From contig JBFHGJ010000002.1 of NCBI GenBank assembly GCA_041583135.1, positions 77,120 through 141,119 on the forward strand: a DNA stretch of 64,000 nucleotides. The letters run 5' to 3'. Shown in pieces: positions 17,902-27,400 of this stretch. The notes below the pieces were generated by a model. It was not told the DNA's origin, did not search any database, and saw only the letters and a program-made list of their open reading frames with translations. The translations under genes and the position numbers were made by a program. The stretch's first letter is position 1. Each line of letters begins with the position of its first letter. Source of the DNA: JABSOG01 sp041583135. GTDB lineage: Bacteria; Pseudomonadota; Gammaproteobacteria; Enterobacterales; Alteromonadaceae.

Positions 17902-20900
17902 AGCTCGAAGTCCTCCAAGACTGAATCTTCACTCGCGGCCAAGCGGCCTTTGATGGTTTGTTCGCCTGCATCAACGGGCGTTAACTCGGCCAGTGCCACA
18001 GACAAAGCGGCAATGGTTTGTTGTTCAAACAACACCCGAATCGGCAGTTCGATACCCAACTGCTCACGCACCTGACCTATCACCCGGGTTGCCAGCAACG
18101 AATGGCCACCGAGATCGAAGAAATTATCGTCAATGCCGACCCTTTCTAAGCCCAGTACCGCCTGCCAAATATCGGCCAGCTGTTGTTGCAGCTCACTTTG
18201 CGGCGCACGATAGTCGGCCCCCTGCTGCACCTGCCAATCGGGTTTCGGCAACGCCTTACGGTCAATTTTACCGTTTGGCGTCAGCGGTAATTTCTCAAGC
18301 ACCACAAACGCCGAAGGCATCATGTACTCAGGCAGTTTTTGCGCGATAACCTGTTTGAGCATTTCTTGCGGTTTTTCTTGCTCACAGGCCAACGATAAGT
18401 AGGCACAGATCCGCTTATCGCCCGGCTCATCTTCTCGCAGCACCACCAAAGACTCGCCAACCCAAGATTGCGCAGCGATCACTTCGTTGATTTCATTAAG
18501 CTCGATACGAAAACCTCGCACTTTAACCTGATGGTCGATACGCCCGATAAACTCAATATCGCCATTGGCCAGATAGCGCGCCAAGTCGCCTGTGCGATAG
18601 GCCCGAGCATTGGCTTTAAACGGATGAGCGACAAATTTCTCAGCGCTCAGCTGAGGTTGGCCGCGATATCCTCTGGCCAAACCGTCACCACAAATGTACA
18701 TCTCGCCGGGCACGCCAATCGGCACCGGTTGCCCTTCACTGTCGAGTAGGTAGATCTGGGTGTTATATAGCGGCTTACCGATTGGCAAGGTCGAAGATGC
18801 CTCAAGGTCGCCATCACCTGGGTTATGCACCAAAACGGTGGAAGTGACTGCCACCTCGGTCAAACCGTAAACATGGATCAATTGCAAACCAAAGGATTGC
18901 CACTGGCGGAATCGTTCCGGCAATACCCTTTCGCCGCCCATTAACACGGTGCGCAACGGCTTGGCGGGTTTACGTCCGGCCACATAAAGCTGATTGACCC
19001 ATTCGTGCCACAACGCGGTGGTCAATTCGAACACGGTCACTTGTTGTTGCTCGGTGATCTGCTGAAGCGCATCCGGCGTTGGCATAAAGTCGGCCGGTGG
19101 CAATACAACAGCGGCGCCACTGAGCCATGTCGGCAACAATTCTTCGAACAAGACATCAAAACTGATAGAAGCCAGTTGCAAGAAGCGGTCGTTATCGTCC
19201 AATTTAAGGATGTCTTTCATGCCATAGGCAAAATTGACCAAAGTGCCGTGTGGCACTTCAACCCCTTTGGGCACCCCGGTCGAGCCTGAGGTATAAAATA
19301 CCGCCGCCAAGTGCTCACTTTGCACGCTAGAGATCACCGCGCTGTCGTCAAACTCCGCAATTTGCGACCAATCGCTATCAAGGCAAAACTGAGCTTGCGA
19401 ACTGGGTAACACAGTGCGCTGGGCACTTAAGCTCAGCACCAGCGGCATTTTCGACGCCTCAATCATGTACGCCAAACGCGCTTGCGGGTATTTCGGATCC
19501 AGTGGCACCAAGGTGCCGCCCGCTTTAAGTATGGCCAAAATCGCTACTGTCATTTCCAGTGAACGCTCGGTGCACATACCCACCAACACATCCGGGCCAA
19601 CCCCTTGAGTTTGCAGGTAACGCGCCAACTGATTGGCCTTCGCATCCAGTTGGCGGTAGCTTAACTGTCTGTCTTGGCAAATTGCAGCAGGTTTGTCGCC
19701 ATGAAGCGCCAACTGCTGCTCAAATAGATGATGAACACACAGACCTTTGTCATAGCTAAAATCCGTTTGATTCCATTGGGTTAACACTTGCCGCTGCTGT
19801 GTTTGACCAAGTAGCGGCAAACGGCTGACCGGTGATTCAGGTGCCTTGGCAACCCCTTCAAGCAGTACCACCAAACTCTCGGCCATGCGTACGATAGTCG
19901 TGCGGTCAAACAACGCCGTGGCATATTCGAAATTGAGCTGTAGCCCTGCTTCGCTTTCCATCACATTGAGCGTCAAATCGTACAAAGCAACCGGGTTTGA
20001 ACCTTTGACCTCAGCCACTTGCAATTGCTCGAACGCCAGTTGTGATTGAGGGTTGTTTTGCAGCACCAGCATCACTTGAAATATCGGATGGTGGCTTAGG
20101 GTTCTGGCAGGCTCCAGCACATCGATAATGCGCTCGAATGGCAGCTGTTGGTGGCTGTAGGCATCAAGCAAGGTCTGCTTCGAGCGCGCCAGCAATTGCT
20201 TAAAGCTTGGATTGCCGGATAAATCGGTCCGCAGTGCCAGCACATTGACGAAAAAGCCAACCATCGGGGCCAGCGCAGGATGCTCGCGATTAGCCACCAA
20301 AGTCCCCAACACTATATCGTCTTCCCCGGAATAACGGCCAAGCACGATGGCCATCGCGGCGTTTAACAGCATAAATAAACTGGCGCCACTTTGTTGTGCC
20401 AAGGTGTTGAGCGCTTGGGTGGTACTAGCATCTAGCTGAGCGGTAAACAAAGCGCCGGTCATATCGGCCACGGCAGGACGCGGGCGGTCAAGGGGCAAAC
20501 TGTGGACGGTTGGGATCCCCTTCAGTTGCTGTTGCCAATAACCGATTTGTTCATCCATCGCCTGCAATTGCAAAGGTTGATATTGCCACCAGGCATAATC
20601 GCGATATTGCACTGCCAATGGCGACAACGGATTGTCTTGGCCTTTGACAAAGGCGTTGTACAACACGCTCAACTCATCGGTCAAAATGGCCATAGACCAG
20701 CCATCCGAAGCGATATGGTGCATGGTAAGCAGCAATAGGTGTTCATCATTGCTCAATTTGACCAGCGCTCCACGCAACATCAAATCCGTGCTCAAATCAA
20801 ACGGCGCTTGGGCTTCTTCCTCAATGATTTGCTCAAGCTTTACCTGTTGCGCGCCAGCGCCAATCGCACTGATATCGAGCATAGTCAAGACAAAACCGCC

Positions 20901-23900
20901 CGAAGGCAGCAACTGTTGATTGACCTCTGCCTGAGCGTTTTGACGATAGACGGTTTTGATAATGTCATGGCGTTCGACAATGGCACTAAGCGCCTGTTCC
21001 AGCGCGGCAACATTGAGTTGCCCCTTGAGCTTTAAGGCCCCAGGAATATTGTACTGGCCGCTGCCCTGTTCGATTTGCTCGGCCAGCCATAATCGCATTT
21101 GCGCAAAAGAAAGCGGCAGCTCGGCATCCGCTGGCGCAGTCTCGATGTCTGCCGTTTGTGCGCTTTGGCGCTGAGTACCAACCAGCAATGCCAATTGACG
21201 CACCGTCGGCGCGCTGAAAATATCGCCAACTTTAAGCTTGGCGTCGAGGTGCTGTTCAATCAAACCGACCAAACGGGTTGCCGACAACGAATTGCCGCCA
21301 AAAGCAAAGAAATTGGCCTCGGCACTAAAGCGTTCAAGCTTGAGCAATTGCGCCATCAGCGTTGCCAGTGTCGCCTCCACTGCGGTTGCAGGGGCAACAT
21401 ATTCAGCTTGCGCGGTCTGCGCTTTGGCCAGTAAACGCAGGGCTTTGCTGTCGAGTTTTCCGTTGAGGGTGAGCGGCAATTGCGCCAGCACCAGATATCG
21501 GTCTGGGATCATATAATCCGGCAATTGTTCAGCCAAATGCTGAGCGACCTTTTCAACGGCGCGCTCGCCTTCGTTACTGACAATAAAGCAAAGCAATTGC
21601 TCGCAGGCATCATCGGCGATTACCGCCACACCGCGCACACCATCGACTGCGGCGATACGCTTTTCAATCTCTTGCGGCTCGACCCTAAAGCCTCGAATTT
21701 TTAACTGATTGTCGCTACGACCAACAAACAACAGGCGGCCGTCGGCAAGTCGTCTGACCTTATCGCCACTGCGGTATACCCGTTGCGGCTCAGTTTGTCC
21801 GGGCAACGACGCTAAAAAGGCCTCTGCGGTGAGTTGTGGCTGGTTAAGATAGCCTCTGGCCAAACCGACACCGGCAATATACAGCTCACCACAGATGCCA
21901 TCGGGCACTGGACGTTGCTGCTGGTCGAGCACCAATAAACGGGTATTGTCCACGGCAGTGCCGATAGTCAACCAAGCGCAATCGCTATCATAACGGCCGA
22001 TACTGGCACAAATGGTGGCTTCCGACGGCCCGTAGGCATTGAACAACACGCGCCCTTCGGCCCAAACTTGCGCCGTGGCTAAAGGACAGCTTTCTCCGGC
22101 CACCACCAAATGGGTCATCGACGCCCAATCGTCACGCTCTAGATAACCCAAAAGCGCAGGAGGAATGGTGGCGTGAGTGATCTGATGACACTTGGCAAAT
22201 GCGTCAAGCAACTGCGCATTTTGTTTGGTTTGCTCATCGACGATATACAAACTGGCGCCACTGGCCAGCGCCATTGCCCACTCAGAGGTTGCCGCGTCAA
22301 ACGCTGCGGAGGCAAATTGCAAAACCCGGCTTGCGCAGGTGATCTCAAAGTTATCGATTTGGCACACGCAGGTGTTGTACAAGCCTCGATGTTCGAGCAT
22401 TACCCCTTTGGGCTTTCCGGTAGAGCCGGAGGTGTAAATCACATACGCAAGATGTCCGGCAGTTAGATCCGCAACCCTAACGTTATGGGGTTCGCCTTTT
22501 AACTCAGCCAAATCCAGCCATTGTGCAGTGTGCTGAGTCAGCGCCTCAGTGTGACTTTGCGGCCAACCCTGATGGCCCAACACCCACTTAACTTGGGCAT
22601 CGGCAATGATCTGCGCAATACGCGCCGGTGGGTTTGCCGCATCTAACGGCAAATAGGCCCCTCCGGCTTTTAAAATCGCCAATACGGCAACAACCCAATC
22701 TATCGAGCGCGTGATTGCCAATGCCACAATGGTGTCGGGCTTGATGCCCTTATCAACCAAAGCATGAGCGGCCTGATTGGCACGACGATTGAGTTCGCTG
22801 TAGCTCAGGCGCTGCTCGCCAAATACCACTGCCGTGGCGTCCGGCATTTGTAGCGCCATCTGTTCAAAACGCTTGTGAACCAAAGCATCGACCGGTAACT
22901 CACGCTGAGTAACCTCGCTGTTCAACGCCGCTTTACGGCTTTGTTCATCGACTAGAGAAAAATCAGACACCCGTAAATTCGGCTCTGCCAGCCATTGCTC
23001 CACTAAGCGCTCAAACGCCGCCGCCATTTGTACTATGCTGACGTGATCAAACAGTTCTTCAACATACCACCAATCCAATTGCAGCCCGGCATCTTGCTCC
23101 ACCGCCGTCAACGTCATATCAAACTTGGCCACCCGGGCTTCACCGGCTAAAGTCGTGACCTTAAGTCCGGGCAATTGCAACTGGCTTTGTTGCTGGTTAT
23201 CAAGCACCAACATCACTTGAAACAAAGGGTTATATGCGCCACTGCGCTCAGGCGCTAAGGCATCGACCAATGCATCGAACGGCAAGGTTTTATGCTGATA
23301 GGCGTCAAGCAGCTGTCCGGCATTACGTTTAAGCAGCTCCGACATGCGCGGATCGCCTTGAAAACGGGTGCGCAACACCAACGAGTTGACAAAAAATCCG
23401 ACCACCGGGGCCAGCTCAGGTTGATCTTTATTGGCGATTGGCGTGCCCATCACAATGTCATCGCTGTTGGAATACAAAGACAACAACAAGGCATAAGCGG
23501 TTTGTAAAACCATAAACAACGTCGTGCCCTGTGCATTGGCCAGCGCCTTCATCTGGTCAAGTTGGGTTCGCGACAACGCGGTACGCCAAAGTGCCGCTTT
23601 ATTGGCGACCCCATCAGGGCGCGGTCTATCCAAGGGTAGCTGATGACATTGCGGCAATTCGGCCAACTGTGCCTTCCAATAAGCCAGTTGCTTATTCATG
23701 GCCTGCTCGGTCAGTTGTTCTCGTTGCCACACGGCGTAATCGTGATATTGCAACGCCATCGGCGCCAATGGGTTGGCGCGCCCTTCGGCAAAGGCTTGAT
23801 ACAAACTCATTAATTCCTGGCTGAGCAGCGCCTGAGACCAACCGTCACAAGCGATATGATGAACGGTTATCCAAACGCGCCATGTGGTCGCTGCAACACG

Positions 23901-24488
23901 CACCAAAGTTGCCCGTATCGGACATTGTGAGGTCAAATCGAAGGGCTGTTCGCTGCATTGCTTCTCCGCCTGTGCCAATTGTTCGGCAGTGGCCGAGGTC
24001 ATGTCCAATTGATTGAAGGCAACGCTTTGAGCTGGCAGCACCTTTTGCACCGGCTCACCGGATGGGTCTTCACCATAGACGGTTCTTAAAATATGATGGC
24101 GTTCAATTAAGGCATCGAGGCTTTGTTGTAACGCATCGATATGCAGCTCGCCATCAAGTTGCAACGATAACGTCATATGATAATGATGGCTTTGGTTATC
24201 CATTTGATAGATCAACCACAAGCGCTGCTGGTCAAACGACAGCGGCCAAAGTTCGCGCGCTGCTGCCGCCTTAATGACGTTTTTTTGGGGGGCGGAGCCT
24301 GAGCGTTTTTGACTGAACTGATGAATAAACGCCAGTACCTCGGCCTTGTGTTGTGACAAAAATGCCTTGTCTTCATCGCTCAAACGTTTGAGGTTGCCCT
24401 CAAGGCTCAACTTGCCTTCACGCTCACTCAGACGGATGCCTTTTTGTACCAATTTAACCAAGAACGCTTTGATGTTTATATTTCCCAT
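17898..24488 (-). CDS. Second NRPS subunit (docking-C-A-T-C-A-T), modules 4 and 5
   Basis: 2196-aa NRPS adding residues 4 and 5. Domains: TubC-type docking ~1-55; C ~80-505 (HHIACDG 210-216); A4 ~535-1015; carrier with the less usual GGNS motif (Ser1067); C ~1123-1560 (HHIASDG 1257-1263); A5 ~1584-2080; carrier Ser2130; acidic tail ending LEDFEL. The A4 pocket reads DASTVAAIC, close to Phe/Tyr codes such as DAWTIAAIC and DASTVAAVC, so an aromatic residue is likely. A5 reads DVEELGVVT; two Glu in the pocket hint at a basic or polar substrate, but I cannot name it. A5 also has YGLTE where most domains have YGPTE, so its alignment is less secure. ATG 24488 overlaps the upstream gene by 13 bp; its ribosome binding site is weaker than those of subunits 3-5. 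Confidence 0.95.
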   Translation of the reverse strand: MGNINIKAFLVKLVQKGIRLSEREGKLSLEGNLKRLSDEDKAFLSQHKAEVLAFIHQFSQKRSGSAPQKNVIKAAAARELWPLSFDQQRLWLIYQMDNQSHHYHMTLSLQLDGELHIDALQQSLDALIERHHILRTVYGEDPSGEPVQKVLPAQSVAFNQLDMTSATAEQLAQAEKQCSEQPFDLTSQCPIRATLVRVAATTWRVWITVHHIACDGWSQALLSQELMSLYQAFAEGRANPLAPMALQYHDYAVWQREQLTEQAMNKQLAYWKAQLAELPQCHQLPLDRPRPDGVANKAALWRTALSRTQLDQMKALANAQGTTLFMVLQTAYALLLSLYSNSDDIVMGTPIANKDQPELAPVVGFFVNSLVLRTRFQGDPRMSELLKRNAGQLLDAYQHKTLPFDALVDALAPERSGAYNPLFQVMLVLDNQQQSQLQLPGLKVTTLAGEARVAKFDMTLTAVEQDAGLQLDWWYVEELFDHVSIVQMAAAFERLVEQWLAEPNLRVSDFSLVDEQSRKAALNSEVTQRELPVDALVHKRFEQMALQMPDATAVVFGEQRLSYSELNRRANQAAHALVDKGIKPDTIVALAITRSIDWVVAVLAILKAGGAYLPLDAANPPARIAQIIADAQVKWVLGHQGWPQSHTEALTQHTAQWLDLAELKGEPHNVRVADLTAGHLAYVIYTSGSTGKPKGVMLEHRGLYNTCVCQIDNFEITCASRVLQFASAAFDAATSEWAMALASGASLYIVDEQTKQNAQLLDAFAKCHQITHATIPPALLGYLERDDWASMTHLVVAGESCPLATAQVWAEGRVLFNAYGPSEATICASIGRYDSDCAWLTIGTAVDNTRLLVLDQQQRPVPDGICGELYIAGVGLARGYLNQPQLTAEAFLASLPGQTEPQRVYRSGDKVRRLADGRLLFVGRSDNQLKIRGFRVEPQEIEKRIAAVDGVRGVAVIADDACEQLLCFIVSNEGERAVEKVAQHLAEQLPDYMIPDRYLVLAQLPLTLNGKLDSKALRLLAKAQTAQAEYVAPATAVEATLATLMAQLLKLERFSAEANFFAFGGNSLSATRLVGLIEQHLDAKLKVGDIFSAPTVRQLALLVGTQRQSAQTADIETAPADAELPLSFAQMRLWLAEQIEQGSGQYNIPGALKLKGQLNVAALEQALSAIVERHDIIKTVYRQNAQAEVNQQLLPSGGFVLTMLDISAIGAGAQQVKLEQIIEEEAQAPFDLSTDLMLRGALVKLSNDEHLLLLTMHHIASDGWSMAILTDELSVLYNAFVKGQDNPLSPLAVQYRDYAWWQYQPLQLQAMDEQIGYWQQQLKGIPTVHSLPLDRPRPAVADMTGALFTAQLDASTTQALNTLAQQSGASLFMLLNAAMAIVLGRYSGEDDIVLGTLVANREHPALAPMVGFFVNVLALRTDLSGNPSFKQLLARSKQTLLDAYSHQQLPFERIIDVLEPARTLSHHPIFQVMLVLQNNPQSQLAFEQLQVAEVKGSNPVALYDLTLNVMESEAGLQLNFEYATALFDRTTIVRMAESLVVLLEGVAKAPESPVSRLPLLGQTQQRQVLTQWNQTDFSYDKGLCVHHLFEQQLALHGDKPAAICQDRQLSYRQLDAKANQLARYLQTQGVGPDVLVGMCTERSLEMTVAILAILKAGGTLVPLDPKYPQARLAYMIEASKMPLVLSLSAQRTVLPSSQAQFCLDSDWSQIAEFDDSAVISSVQSEHLAAVFYTSGSTGVPKGVEVPHGTLVNFAYGMKDILKLDDNDRFLQLASISFDVLFEELLPTWLSGAAVVLPPADFMPTPDALQQITEQQQVTVFELTTALWHEWVNQLYVAGRKPAKPLRTVLMGGERVLPERFRQWQSFGLQLIHVYGLTEVAVTSTVLVHNPGDGDLEASSTLPIGKPLYNTQIYLLDSEGQPVPIGVPGEMYICGDGLARGYRGQPQLSAEKFVAHPFKANARAYRTGDLARYLANGDIEFIGRIDHQVKVRGFRIELNEINEVIAAQSWVGESLVVLREDEPGDKRICAYLSLACEQEKPQEMLKQVIAQKLPEYMMPSAFVVLEKLPLTPNGKIDRKALPKPDWQVQQGADYRAPQSELQQQLADIWQAVLGLERVGIDDNFFDLGGHSLLATRVIGQVREQLGIELPIRVLFEQQTIAALSVALAELTPVDAGEQTIKGRLAASEDSVLEDFEL
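17912..17916 (-). promoter_or_regulatory. Ribosome binding site deciding the GTG start of NRPS subunit 3
   Basis: GGAGG on the minus strand, ten bases before GTG 17901, inside the LEDFEL-coding end of the upstream NRPS gene. It supports the GTG start over any internal Met. Confidence 0.65.
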
Positions 24489-27400
24489 GTTTGAGTCTCG
24501 TCTTGTTCGCTGTCGTGCTCGGCGAATAGTCCGTCAAGCAACAAAATTTCAGTGTCCAACCACTGTGCAATATCACGAATGGTTTGGCGCTCGTACAGAT
24601 CTCGAATAGACACTTCCAAGCCAAATGCCAAGCTTAGTTGCGCCGCCAATTGGCCGAGCAGCAAAGAGTGGCCACCGATATCGAAGAAATTGTCGGTGGC
24701 GCTGATAGGTGATTGTTCGAGCAGTTGCGCGAAAATATCGGCTAGATGCTGCTCGGTTTCGCCCTGGGGCGCAACATAAGGCCGAGTCAGGCTGATAGAC
24801 TCAGGCGCAGGCAAGGCTTTACGGTCGATTTTCGCGCTGATGGTCATGGGCATTTGTGCAATATCTATCACCATCGCCGGTACCATATGTGCCGGCAGCG
24901 TCTTGGCCAAATCGGCGCGCAACCAAGTTTGTCCGTCCGTTTCGTCGGCGCTGACATAAGCCACCAATTGGCCGCTTTGGCTGTGATAGATCACTGCCGC
25001 CTGCGCGACTTTCTCGTGCTCTAGCACAGCCGCTTCGACCTCAGAGAGTTCGACACGAAAACCGCGAATTTTCACCTGACCATCGCAGCGGCCGAAAAAT
25101 TGCAGATTACCGTCGTCGAGCCACGCCACCAAATCGCCGGTTTTATACATCCGCGCGCCGCCATCAGGGCTAAACGGATCTGGCAAAAATGCCTTAGCCG
25201 TCATCTCAGGTTGATTTAGGTAACCCCGCGCCAAACAAGGTCCACCGATATACAACTCGCCTACGGCGCCGGGTGGCATCAGACGGCCTTGGCTGTCGAG
25301 CACATACAGCTGCCGCAGCGCTAATGCGCTGCCGATAGGCACACTGGTGTCAAACTGATGGTCGCTTAACTCATAAGTCGTTGCCGTTACAGTCGCCTCC
25401 GTCGGGCCATAAGCGTTAACCAAGCGGCATTGCGAACCTAACGCCTTAAGGTGACGAATGATCTCAAGGTTTAACACATCACCGCCAAGACACAACAAAC
25501 GCATTGGGCTGTTGCGCCAATAGGCTTCACTTAGCTCGCAATGGCTCTGTAGCCAATGGAGTGCAAAAGCTGGCGGTAGATCTGCCACAGTAATACCGTG
25601 AGTCTGGCAGTAACGATAAAAGTCACTACTCGACCATAGGACATTTTCGCGCAAGAATAACTGACTGCCTGCGTGCAGTGCGCTGAATATGGCTTCTGGC
25701 GCGCCATCGAAGCTGATTGAGGCAAACTGGATCACTTTGTCATCGCCTTGCAAGCCGATATGCTCAGCCCAAAGCTTGGTATGAACCGCAATGGCCTGAT
25801 GTTCTATCATTACGCCTTTTGGCTGACCGGTTGAGCCAGAGGTATAGATGACATACGCCAAGTGCTCGGGCAACAAACCCAATGTGTTTGGCTCTATATT
25901 GCTATCGTCCAAGTCGCTACGACTATCGTGATCGTCCAAGATCACCAAGGTGCGACCGCTATGGTCAACCCGCGATAACAGATCCGATTCGATCACCAAT
26001 TGCGCGGCACCGGCATCAGCTATCATGTGGTCCAAGCGCGCCTGTGGGTAATCGGGATCAAGTGGCAAATAACCGCCACCGGCTTTTAAAATACCCAGCA
26101 TACCGACCAGAATATCGACAGAGCGTTTGACACACAAACCGACTGGCTGATTGGCCTGCAAGCCATTGGCAACCAGCTTGCGGGCCAAACGATTGGCCAA
26201 GCGGTTTAGTTCGCCGTAACTTAAACTTCGACCTTCACAATAACCGGCAATGGCCATGGGCTGGGCATCTGCGCGGCGTTCAAACAACTGATGAACCAAC
26301 AAAGGCCCCGCCTGCGTTTGCTGCTCGGTGCACCTGCCCGGCAGTTGCTGCTCACGCTGAGCCGTCACTACTGGAAGTGCCGCAACATACTCACAACCTG
26401 AGACCATCCCTTGCAATATTACCTCTAGGCTATCGAGCAATTGCTCGGCTGTCTCGGCGCTGAACTTATCTGTGCGATAGTTAAGGGTGAACGTCATTTG
26501 CGGCTCAGGCATGACCACCAGCGTCAAACCATAATTGGTCTGATCATCACCAACAACCTCGGTGATCTTTAATGGCGAAAGCGCCTGACTTTCGCGGTTG
26601 ATCGGATAATTTTCAAACACCACCAGCGAGTCAAACAACGCCGAGCGGTTACCCAGCGGACTTAGTTGTTGAATGTCAGTCAACGACAAATAACCATAGC
26701 GGTTGCGCTGTGACGCGTCCTTATGCAGCTGTTTGAGCCAATCACCGAGCCTTAAGTTCTCATCAAACGCAACTCGTACCGGCAAGCTGTTGATAAATAA
26801 GCCGACAATACGCTCAACTTGCGGCAGCTGCGGCGGACGACCGGAGACCGTTTCGCCAAAACAAATGGTCGCCTCATCACTATAGCGATGAAGCAAGTAG
26901 GCCCAAGCGGCCTGTACAACGGTGTTCAACGTCACCTGATGACGCTTGGCCAGTTCGCTCAGTTGCTGCGCCTGAGCGGCGCTAAAGTTAAGCTGCACTT
27001 CGGCATTATCCGGCAGTAGGCTCAGCGCTCGGCCTTGTTCACTGCGGCCAAGCCTTGTTTGCGATTCCACTTTGGCCAGATACGCTTGCCAAAAAGTACG
27101 GGCCGCTTGAGTGTCTTGTTGCGACAACCACACCAGATATTGCCGATAGTCGGCCACTGGCAACAAAGAAGGCGTTTGCGCCTGCAAGATAGATTGATAG
27201 CTGTGCATGACTTCTTCAAACACCACTGGTAAAGACCAACCATCGATAAGGGCATGGTGGTTGCTCCAGACCAACAGATGATGTTCGGCGCTTAAGTGGA
27301 TCAAAGTCCAGCGCATCAGCGGCGCGCGATCATGGGCAAAACCTTGTGCTTTGTCTGCTTCGCACAGCTGCGCCAAATCATGCTGCCAATGGGTCTTATC

